A stretch of DNA of 11,271 nucleotides from Oscillospiraceae bacterium. GTDB lineage: Bacteria; Bacillota_A; Clostridia; Oscillospirales; Oscillospiraceae. Location: positions 1-11,271 of the forward strand of contig JAFUCD010000033.1 in NCBI GenBank assembly GCA_017459865.1, written 5' to 3'. Below the pieces are notes generated by a model. That model did no database searches, was not told the origin of the DNA, and was given only the letters and a program-made list of their open reading frames with translations. A program made the translations under genes and the position numbers. Every line of letters begins with the position of its first letter. Position 1 is the first letter of the stretch. Positions 5,889-11,271 of this stretch are shown here, piece after piece.

Positions 5889-7704
5889 TTTTCAGCACCG
5901 GCGCGTTGTGATCTATGCCCGCGTTTCCACGGAGCATGAGGCGCAGCTCTCCGCGCTGGAAAACCAGATCGACTGGTACAAACCCATTCTGGCCGCAAGG
6001 CCGGAATGGGAGCTGGTCGGACAGTATGTGGACGAGGGCATCACCGGCACGAGCGCGGAAAAGCGCCCGCAATTCATGCAGATGATCGCGGACGCCATGC
6101 AGCGGAAATTCGATCTGATTATCACCCGTGAGGTGGCGCGATTCGCCCGCAACACGGTCGATACGCTGCAGTACACCCGCAAGCTCAAGGAAAAGGGCGT
6201 CGAGGTATTCTTCATCAACGACAATATCAAGACCATGGACGGCGACGGCGAGCTGCGCCTCACGCTGATGGCGACCTTCGCGCAGGACGAGAGCCGCAAG
6301 ACCTCGATCCGCGTGAAAAGCGGTCAGCAGACCTCCATGGAAAACGGCGTGGTATACGGCTCCGGGAATATCCTCGGCTACGACCGCGTGGGGAAGGGGA
6401 TGGTGATCAATCCCGAGCAGGCAAAGGTCGTGCGCATGATCTTTGACTGGTATCTGAACGGATGGGGGCTCACCAAAATCAAAAACGAGCTGGAATTGCG
6501 GCACATCCCGACCGCGACCGGTCTGCCGCATTGGCATGTGACGGTGATCTCGCATATCCTGCAGAACTCGTTTTACTGCGGGATCATGACCTACCACAAA
6601 GAGTATACTCCGGACTATCTGAAGCAAAAAAAGATCCCGAACCGCGGCGTAATTCCGAAGCTCCAGGTGCGGGGTACCCATGAACCGATCATCACAGAAG
6701 AAGAATATGAAAGGGTGCAAATGATTATGGAAAGCAAACGCAGAGACCTGCCCGGCCACGGTGGCCGTAAAAACGGCAAGCTGCCGATCACGACGGTGTG
6801 GGGAAGGCTCCTAATCTGCTCCTGCGGGCATAAGTTCAATCGCAAGGGCTGGAGCCGGACGGATCGCAAAACAACGGCAGCGTATCAGTGCTACAGCTCC
6901 CTTCATACTGGAACCTATGAGAGCCGGAAGAAGAAAGGGCTTTCTCTGGACGGCATCTGCCAGAGCCCCACGGTCCCGGAATGGAAGCTGCAGATGATGG
7001 CGAATCTTATTTTTCGGGAATATCTGTGGGATCGGGACAAGGTCATGAATCTTGCGAATTCTATTCTGGAGGCGCACTTTTCCGGGGAAAAGAAGCCGGA
7101 GGTGGATGAACAGGCTTTCAGAGAAAAACACGCGGAATTGGAGCGGCTGCACAGAAAATGCGATACGCTGATCGAGATGCGCGCCGAGGGCGACCTTACC
7201 AGGGTGGCATTCAAGCAGAAGAAAGCGCAGGCGGAATCCGAGATCCTGCGGCTTGAATCCGAGATCCACGAGATGGAAACGGTGCTGTGCGCGGACCCGG
7301 AGCCGGTCAAGGACTACACCGAAAAGCTGGAAGTCCTGCGCTATGCGCTGGAGCAGTATACCACGCCGGATGAAGAGGATGTCCCGCCGAGCGTCATTGA
7401 GGCGTTTGTGGAAAAGATCGTCGTCTCAAAAGACGGCTACGACTGGTATCTTCGCTTCTCCGGCGACCCGAATGATCCTCTGCACTGCACGACAGAGGGA
7501 AAACGCCGCTCCACGACCACAATCACCGTGTCAAACGGGCAAGCATCCATTACTGCCCCTGCGCTGCACAGGCCGCGATCAACGAATAACGAAAATCGCC
7601 TTCAGGCGAATCGAATCTTCGGAATATATCTCCCTCTGCTTCGGCAGAGGGAGATTTTTGTAGCGGAGTCCGGTTTCAAGCTTGTGTTCCGGACACACAA
7701 ATGA
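5878..7704 (+). CDS. Large serine recombinase (site-specific integrase)
   Basis: This 608-residue protein should integrate and excise the element. Its resolvase catalytic domain (about 9-155) has YARVSTEHEAQ with nucleophile Ser17 and nearby Arg15, plus REVARFARN with Arg88 and Arg91. A recombinase domain follows (about 165-290: GNILGYDR, GWGLTKIKNEL, ILQNSFYCGIM). A zinc ribbon has Cys314, Cys316, Cys338 and Cys361. A coiled coil (about 415-470) is followed by a C-terminal strand region (KIVVSKDGYDWYLRF). The ATG at 5878 follows GGGGGAGGAG and overlaps the preceding small gene by 11 bases. The end is odd: after about residue 552 the sequence no longer looks like this family, and codons 584-593 are the stem-loop of a strong terminator. 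The stop lies inside the capA promoter. The last residues are probably read from flanking chromosome. Confidence 0.93.
   Translation: MNSDFQHRRVVIYARVSTEHEAQLSALENQIDWYKPILAARPEWELVGQYVDEGITGTSAEKRPQFMQMIADAMQRKFDLIITREVARFARNTVDTLQYTRKLKEKGVEVFFINDNIKTMDGDGELRLTLMATFAQDESRKTSIRVKSGQQTSMENGVVYGSGNILGYDRVGKGMVINPEQAKVVRMIFDWYLNGWGLTKIKNELELRHIPTATGLPHWHVTVISHILQNSFYCGIMTYHKEYTPDYLKQKKIPNRGVIPKLQVRGTHEPIITEEEYERVQMIMESKRRDLPGHGGRKNGKLPITTVWGRLLICSCGHKFNRKGWSRTDRKTTAAYQCYSSLHTGTYESRKKKGLSLDGICQSPTVPEWKLQMMANLIFREYLWDRDKVMNLANSILEAHFSGEKKPEVDEQAFREKHAELERLHRKCDTLIEMRAEGDLTRVAFKQKKAQAESEILRLESEIHEMETVLCADPEPVKDYTEKLEVLRYALEQYTTPDEEDVPPSVIEAFVEKIVVSKDGYDWYLRFSGDPNDPLHCTTEGKRRSTTTITVSNGQASITAPALHRPRSTNNENRLQANRIFGIYLPLLRQREIFVAESGFKLVFRTHK
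7628..7659 (+). terminator. Strong UUCG-loop terminator inside the recombinase frame
   Basis: ATCTCCCTCTGC (7628-7639) and GCAGAGGGAGAT (7644-7655) form a 12-bp perfect stem closed by a TTCG tetraloop, followed by TTTT (7656-7659). This is a textbook rho-independent terminator for plus-strand transcription. It lies about 45 bases before the recombinase stop codon. It probably ends the mob-recombinase operon. Confidence 0.9.
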
Positions 7705-7710
7705 TATACT
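7682..7710 (+). promoter_or_regulatory. Extended -10 promoter of the capA-like gene
   Basis: TATACT (7705-7710, 5 of 6 consensus) is preceded by TGA, giving an extended -10 (TGn). The TTGTGT box (7682-7687) is 17 bp upstream and is a weak -35, matching TTG only. TTGTGT and ACACAA (7695-7700) also form an inverted repeat around TCCGGAC, so an operator is possible. The start of transcription would be near 7717. The TG of the extended -10 belongs to the TGA stop of the recombinase frame. Confidence 0.6.
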
Positions 7711-7765
7711 GGGGCATATTCATGATTTTGATTCTATAGAAACAGAAAAGGAAATGAGAAGCATT

Positions 7766-9262
7766 ATGAAGCTTTGGTCGACCAGCAGAAAGAAGAGCGC
7801 GGAGCCGAAGCCCGCGCCGGAGGAGAGCGCCAAACCGAAGATGCGCGTTTCTCGCAGGGCGTCCGATCCGAAGGATACCTGGAGGGCGGCGATCTTCGGC
7901 GATGGGCCGGTGGATCTGCGCGCGGCGCTCCGGGAATGGTGGTTCATCTGCCTGATGATCGTCTATGCGCTGGTGTCTGTGCTCTTCTTGTCGCGGTGCG
8001 GCTATCCCACGGAGCCGTCCGCGTCGGAAAGCCGCTTCGCCGCGCAGGCCGGGGACCGCTCTGCCGCCGGGGAGCAGGAGGCGACCTATACGCAGGCGAC
8101 GCTGGCGTATGCGGGCGACCTCGTATGCCACGAGGGGCTGAACACCGAGGCGCAGACGGGCGACACCTATGATTATCTCCCGATCCTCGAGGGCTGCGTG
8201 CCCTACGTGAGCGACGCGGATCTGGCGTTCTGCTGCATGGAGACCACGTTCCTCGACAACGCCGCGTACAGCGGCTATCCGATGTTCCGCTCGCCGAAGG
8301 AGCTGGCGACGAGTCTGAAGGACGCGGGCTTTGACTTCATCAACACCGCCTCGAACCACAGCATGGACAGTCTCAAGGACGGCATCAGCTCCACGCTGGA
8401 CGTGCTCGACGCGGCGGGGCTGGACCACATCGGCACCTACCGCACGCAGGAGGAGCGCGACGCGAACCACGGCGTTGTGGTCAAGGATCTCAACGGCATC
8501 TCCATCGCCTTCCTGTCCTACACCTACGGCACGAACTGCATCCCGATCGAGGGCTTTGAGTACGCGGTGAACGTCTGCTTCACAGACTATCTCGACACTT
8601 ATGCCGACGAGATCACAGAGTTTGACTATGACAAGGTCGGGGCGGATCTGGAGTACGCGCGGAGTCTCGATACGGACCTGATCTGCGTGTTCATGCACTG
8701 GGGGATCGAGTACCATACCGAGCCGGTCGATTACCAGCGCGACGTGGCGGACTGGCTGTTCGAGCAGGGCGCGGATCTGGTCTGCGGCGGACACCCGCAC
8801 GTGCCGGAGCCGATGGAGGTGCGCCATGTGAAGGACCTTGACGGCAACGAGCGCACGGGCTATCTCTGCTACTGCATGGGCAACTTCATCTCCACGATGA
8901 ACGACCGCTATACGAACCTGACCGGCGTGACCACGATCGAGCTGGAGAAGAACGAGTCCACCGGCGAGACCTATCTCAAGAACGTCTCCTACGCACCGCT
9001 GATCATGGTGGACACGGCGGACTACGGCATCGCGAACGCCGGATGGCGCTATAAGCTCGTGGATATCCATCAGGCGATCGACAGCTATGACGCGGGGGAC
9101 GATCTCGGCTATATCAACCAGACGCTCTATGACGCCATGTGCACGGCGCTGGACGATCTCCATGACATCTTCGGCATCCGGTTCGACCGCTTCGACCCCG
9201 GCTACAAGGCGAACACCTCCGGCGAGCTGCCGGTGCCCGAAAAGACGGACGAGGCCGCCTGA
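7766..9262 (+). CDS. capA: CapA-family protein, membrane-anchored (metallophosphatase fold)
   Basis: This 498-residue protein has a basic cytoplasmic N-terminus (about 1-56), a single membrane segment (about 57-77, WWFICLMIVYALVSVLFL) and an outer CapA/PgsA domain from about 108. All typical motifs are present in order: AYAGDLV (Asp118), CCMETTF in place of the usual NLE box (157-162), TASNHSMD (Asn197, His198), FMHWGIEYHTEP (His311), CGGHPHVPEPM (His343, His345) and CYCMGNFIS (371-376). CapA proteins are linked to poly-gamma-glutamate capsule formation, but no pgsB or pgsC gene is nearby, so the substrate is unknown. Many Clostridia have lone CapA-like proteins. The start is uncertain: ATG 7766 and ATG 7754 are both in frame and neither has an ideal ribosome site (AGGA at 7749-7752). 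The frame stays open upstream to 7682, but those codons precede the predicted transcription start. Confidence 0.87.
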   Translation: MKLWSTSRKKSAEPKPAPEESAKPKMRVSRRASDPKDTWRAAIFGDGPVDLRAALREWWFICLMIVYALVSVLFLSRCGYPTEPSASESRFAAQAGDRSAAGEQEATYTQATLAYAGDLVCHEGLNTEAQTGDTYDYLPILEGCVPYVSDADLAFCCMETTFLDNAAYSGYPMFRSPKELATSLKDAGFDFINTASNHSMDSLKDGISSTLDVLDAAGLDHIGTYRTQEERDANHGVVVKDLNGISIAFLSYTYGTNCIPIEGFEYAVNVCFTDYLDTYADEITEFDYDKVGADLEYARSLDTDLICVFMHWGIEYHTEPVDYQRDVADWLFEQGADLVCGGHPHVPEPMEVRHVKDLDGNERTGYLCYCMGNFISTMNDRYTNLTGVTTIELEKNESTGETYLKNVSYAPLIMVDTADYGIANAGWRYKLVDIHQAIDSYDAGDDLGYINQTLYDAMCTALDDLHDIFGIRFDRFDPGYKANTSGELPVPEKTDEAA

Positions 9263-9286
9263 CGCCAAACCGCATATCGATGAAAC

Positions 9287-9329
9287 AACACCACAGCCGG
9301 ATCGGTTTTGCCGATCCGGCTGTGGTGTT
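9287..9329. terminator. Bidirectional terminator between capA and acylphosphatase genes
   Basis: AACACCACAGCCGGATCGG (9287-9305) and its exact complement (9311-9329) form a 19-bp perfect stem with a 5-base loop (TTTTG). It serves two convergent genes. Its ends supply TT on the plus strand and TTGTTTC on the minus strand. The stop codon of the acylphosphatase gene overlaps its right arm. Confidence 0.85.
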
Positions 9330-9600
9330 ATCTCACGCCGAAGCCGCGCTCGTCCGGGAGGACCGGGAGGGGGCGGCTTTCCATGTTTTCGATCTGCACG
9401 TATGTCCCGCGCTCGACCGCGAGGATCACCTGATCGATCTGCGCCTCGGTGCCCTGCAGCTCCATCGTGACCGTGCCGTTATACTCGTTTCGCACCCAGC
9501 CCGTCACGCCGTACAGCGCCGCCGCCTGGCACGCGCGCCAGCGAAAGCCCACGCCCTGCACCCAGCCGTGAAAAACGATGTGTCTGCGTATCTGCTCCAT
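9328..9600 (-). CDS. acyP: Acylphosphatase
   Basis: This 90-residue protein has the normal acylphosphatase length and both active-site signatures. HGWVQGVGFRWRA has Arg20, which binds the phosphate, and GVTGWVRNEYNGTVTMELQG has Asn38, which positions the water. It hydrolyses acyl phosphates such as carbamoyl phosphate or 1,3-bisphosphoglycerate in the cytoplasm. The start is the ATG at 9600, preceded by GGAGG with 7 bases spacing. A longer in-frame start at 9663 would lie inside the promoter and is rejected. It is a single-gene unit, convergent with capA and sharing its terminator. Confidence 0.95.
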   Translation of the reverse strand: MEQIRRHIVFHGWVQGVGFRWRACQAAALYGVTGWVRNEYNGTVTMELQGTEAQIDQVILAVERGTYVQIENMESRPLPVLPDERGFGVR

Positions 9601-9634
9601 CGCTCCGCCTCCCGTGTCGATCCAAGATGCTCCT

Positions 9635-9663
9635 ATTATAGATCCGCCGGGGCAAAGATGCAA
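9635..9663 (-). promoter_or_regulatory. Promoter of the acylphosphatase gene
   Basis: On the minus strand, a perfect TATAAT (9635-9640) follows TTGCAT (9658-9663, -35, weak) with 17-bp spacing. Transcription would start near 9628, leaving a leader of about 28 nt with the GGAGG site in it. Confidence 0.65.
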
Positions 9664-9721
9664 TGGGGCATATTTTCGTGTCTGAAAAATATAATTTGCA
9701 AAATAATTTATATAAAAACTG

Positions 9722-9750
9722 TTGACAAAGTTTTTGGAAGGGTGTAGGAT
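9722..9750 (+). promoter_or_regulatory. Promoter of the ribbon-helix-helix protein gene
   Basis: A perfect TTGACA (9722-9727), 17 bp, then TAGGAT (9745-9750, 5 of 6). It sits in an AT-rich stretch between divergent genes. The start would be near 9757, about 23 nt before the ATG. Confidence 0.75.
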
Positions 9751-9779
9751 AGCCTTAGATTTTGAAGGTGGTGTCCCAC

Positions 9780-10433
9780 ATGAAAAAGACCTTATACAGC
9801 CTGATGCTGAATGAAGACGTCGTGCGCGAGATCGACGTGATCGCCCATCGGATGGGCACGAACCGCTCCGCGCTCATCAACCAGATCCTCGCCGACTACG
9901 CCTCGGTCGTGACGCCGGAGCGCCGGATCGAGAACATCTTCCGCGCCATGGAGGAGATGGTTGCCCCGGCGCGCGAGCTGGTGCCGTTTTTTGTGCCGAA
10001 CGCGCTGACGATGAGTCTGAAAAGCAGCCTCGAATATAAATACCGCCCGACCGTGAAGTATGAGGTCGCGCTCGAGGCGGGGGCCTCGGACGAGCTCGGA
10101 GAGCTGTCGGTCGTGTTCCGCACGCAGAGCGCGCAGCTGTTGGGCAGCATGGCGCAGTTCTTCCGCCTGTGGAAGCGGCTGGAGGACACGCATCTGACGC
10201 CGTACCGCGACGCGCCCGCCCCGCGCTATGCGCTTTATGAGGGCAAGTTCACGCGCACGCTGGCGCTGCCGCGCGGGCACGACTACACGAGCGAGGAGGT
10301 CGCCAAGGCGATCTCGGACTATATCAAGCTCTTCGACCATCTCATGAAGGGCTACCTCGCCGGGCGCTACACGGCGCGCAACGTCGAGGAGATCTTCTAT
10401 TCGCAGCTGTCGCTGAATCAGATCTTGGTGTGA
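9780..10433 (+). CDS. Ribbon-helix-helix DNA-binding protein of unknown function
   Basis: This 217-residue protein opens with a ribbon-helix-helix (CopG/MetJ-type) fold at about residues 1-45: strand KKTLYSLMLNEDVVREIDV, helix-turn AHRMGTNRSALINQILADYA. The remaining 170 residues (for example SSLEYKYRPTVKYEVAL, LSVVFRTQSAQLLGSMAQF and DYTSEEVAKAISDYIKLFDH) form a mixed strand-helix domain I do not recognise. CopG-type regulators are usually far shorter, so the large C-terminal domain may sense a ligand or make protein contacts. The start at ATG 9780 follows AAGGTGG; a TTG at 9762 is in frame but lacks its own ribosome site. It has its own promoter and lies upstream of clpB in the same direction, separated by a REP-like repeat. 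A transcription regulator is the best guess. Confidence 0.8.
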   Translation: MKKTLYSLMLNEDVVREIDVIAHRMGTNRSALINQILADYASVVTPERRIENIFRAMEEMVAPARELVPFFVPNALTMSLKSSLEYKYRPTVKYEVALEAGASDELGELSVVFRTQSAQLLGSMAQFFRLWKRLEDTHLTPYRDAPAPRYALYEGKFTRTLALPRGHDYTSEEVAKAISDYIKLFDHLMKGYLAGRYTARNVEEIFYSQLSLNQILV

Positions 10434-10569
10434 CGGCAGCGCGGCGGGATGTGAGCATCGCGCCCTACAAGGAGAGCGGAGGGAATTCCGCCCGGTAGGG
10501 GCGCTTCACGAAGCGCCCGCCTGACGATTTGTATATTATTATTTTCCTTTCCTGAAAGGAGCGAACGAT
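10434..10569. other. Intergenic region before clpB
   Basis: The stretch holds the REP-like inverted repeat and then an AT-rich segment (10526-10548) with TATATT and TATTAT that may include a clpB promoter. I see no convincing -35, no CIRCE element and no CtsR-type heptad repeat, so heat-shock control is not evident here. Confidence 0.4.
10460..10518. repeat. REP-like palindromic unit
   Basis: GGGCGCTTC (10499-10507) and GAAGCGCCC (10510-10518) form a 9-bp inverted repeat around AC. Just before, GCGCCCTAC (10460-10468) pairs with GTAGGGGCGC (10495-10504) apart from one bulged G, and GGAATTCC sits between. Nested GTAGGGGCGC hairpins resemble dispersed REP-type units that I know from gut Clostridia genomes. 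It may also act as the terminator of the preceding gene, but there is no U-tract. Confidence 0.6.
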
Positions 10570-11271
10570 ATGAACGCTGAAAAACTGACACAGAAGGCCA
10601 TTGAGACGATCCAGACCGCGCAGAACATCGCGCAGGAGAACGGCAACCAGTATCTCACGCCGGAGCACCTGCTTTACGCCCTGCTCGATCAGGACGGCGG
10701 ACTGATCGGCACGCTGTTCTCCCGCATGGGCGTGGACGTGGACACGACGCTCGCTGAGCTCGACACCGTCATCTCCCGGATGCCGAAGGTCTCCGGCGCG
10801 GGGAGCGAGGTCTATGCCTCCTCGGAGACGGGCAAGATCCTCGCCTTTGCCGAGCGCACGGCGAAGAACATGCAGGACGACTATATCTCCGTCGAGCACC
10901 TGATGCTCGGCATTTTCCAGTACCCGACGCGCGATATCAAGCGCATCTTCTCCGATCACGGCGTCACAAAGGACCGCTTCACGACCGAGCTCAGCAAGGT
11001 CAAGACAGGGCGTGTCACGACCGACGACCCGGAGAGCACCTATGACGCGCTGAAAAAGTACGGCACGGATCTCGTCGAGCGGGCGCGCGACGGCAAGATG
11101 GACCCCGTCATCGGCCGCGACGCGGAGATCCGCAACGTGATCCGCATCCTCTCGCGCAAGACGAAAAACAACCCCGTCCTGATCGGCGAGCCCGGCGTCG
11201 GCAAGACCGCCATCGCCGAGGGGCTCGCGCAGCGCATCGTGCGCGGCGACGTGCCCGAGGGACTGAAGGAC
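10570..11271 (+). CDS. clpB: ClpB disaggregase, N-terminal part (runs off right edge)
   Basis: The first 234 codons of an AAA+ ClpB/Hsp104 chaperone. It starts with the double Clp-N domain (about 1-145: [20 protein letters not shown], then [12 protein letters not shown] and [12 protein letters not shown]). The linker [20 protein letters not shown] leads into NBD1, with [23 protein letters not shown] and the Walker A GEPGVGKT at residues 206-213. ClpB works with DnaK to pull apart aggregated proteins. ClpC is less likely because the start, linker and TYDALKKYG segment are ClpB-like; the ClpB middle domain, which would settle it, lies beyond the window. AAAGGAG lies about 8 bases before the ATG at 10570. 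Confidence 0.93.
   Translation, partial: MNAEKLTQKAIETIQTAQNIAQENGNQYLTPEHLLYALLDQDGGLIGTLFSRMGVDVDTTLAELDTVISRMPKVSGAGSEVYASSETGKILAFAERTAKNMQDDYISVEHLMLGIFQYPTRDIKRIFSDHGVTKDRFTTELSKVKTGRVTTDDPESTYDALKKYGTDLVERARDGKMDPVIGRDAEIRNVIRILSRKTKNNPVLIGEPGVGKTAIAEGLAQRIVRGDVPEGLKD

Larger units (their letters stand above)
2100..7681 (+). mobile_element. Compact integrative mobilizable element (approximate ends)
   Basis: A contiguous block holds an XRE regulator, MobC-like protein, MobA/VirD2-type relaxase, ParB-like protein, a small protein and a large serine recombinase, all on the plus strand. It sits between a secreted-protein gene and a capA gene that are transcribed away from it. This is the usual content of a mobilizable element that borrows a helper's type IV secretion system: no mating-pair genes are present and no cargo is visible. 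The ends are not defined. The left end lies somewhere to the right of the host promoter (above about 2045) and left of 2430. The right end is probably between about 7540 and 7682. I found no convincing flanking direct repeat; serine recombinases can use cores of only 2-3 bp. Confidence 0.75.

Noticed and set aside
5689..6759. 356-codon minus-strand open frame
   Set aside because: It is antisense to the serine recombinase catalytic domain and the small gene; no ribosome site or domain.
2290..7685. Short similarity (TTTCAAG) between the left end near 2297 and the right end near 7673 as attachment repeats
   Set aside because: Only 7 bases match and neither copy is set in a convincing dyad; this is within chance.
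7676..9268. 530-codon minus-strand open frame
   Set aside because: It is the shadow of the capA gene, whose motifs are all on the plus strand.
9601..9663. Longer start for the acylphosphatase gene at 9663
   Set aside because: It would place the start codon in the -35 box and add 21 residues absent from the family; the ATG at 9600 has GGAGG.
7710..9674. TGGGGCATATT present at 7710-7720 and 9664-9674
   Set aside because: An exact 11-base repeat is expected several times by chance in a window of this size; no shared context.
1..11271. CRISPR array, tRNA or rRNA genes
   Set aside because: No regularly spaced repeats, no cloverleaf-like stretch and no rRNA motifs were seen.

Overview
The window reads as a chromosomal segment of a GC-rich Gram-positive bacterium of the class Clostridia, most like a gut Oscillospiraceae-type genome. 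The grounds are near-consensus sigma-A promoters, strong AGGAGG-type ribosome sites, a Clostridia-style CapA protein, a mobilizable element of the kind common in gut Firmicutes, and a GTAGGGGCGC hairpin repeat of a type I associate with these genomes. The species cannot be fixed from the sequence.

Left host flank (1 to about 2050, minus strand): one long reading frame, still open at the left edge, encodes a Sec-secreted protein built from tandem repeats of about 255 residues. A probable promoter lies at 2044-2072. Any plus-strand frame over this stretch is a shadow of it.

Mobile element (about 2.1 to 7.6-7.68 kb): a compact, cargo-free integrative mobilizable element. Its left part (2100-2430) is non-coding and rich in hairpins. 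Next comes a consensus promoter with a 24-bp dyad in its spacer, driving an XRE-type regulator (2485-3054), followed by a hairpin terminator. Then a tightly packed operon runs rightward: a MobC-like relaxosome protein, a MobA/VirD2-type relaxase, a ParB-like protein without ParA, a 67-residue small protein, and a large serine recombinase. The mobilization proteins would nick and transfer the element using a helper's conjugation apparatus. The recombinase would integrate and excise it, and the upstream regulator may control the decision. No mating-pair-formation genes, resistance genes or other cargo are visible.

Right host flank (about 7.68 kb to the end): capA-like gene (plus), acylphosphatase gene (minus, convergent, sharing a 19-bp perfect terminator hairpin), a gene for an N-terminal ribbon-helix-helix protein of unknown function (plus), a REP-like repeat, and the first 234 codons of clpB, which runs off the right edge.

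The most interesting local feature is the right end of the element. The recombinase frame runs through a strong UUCG-loop terminator and stops only inside the apparent promoter of the next host gene, its TGA being the TG of that gene's extended -10. This suggests that integration fixes the C-terminus and perhaps the expression of the recombinase. I see no clear new defence or other unknown system; the remaining curiosities are regulatory or structural.
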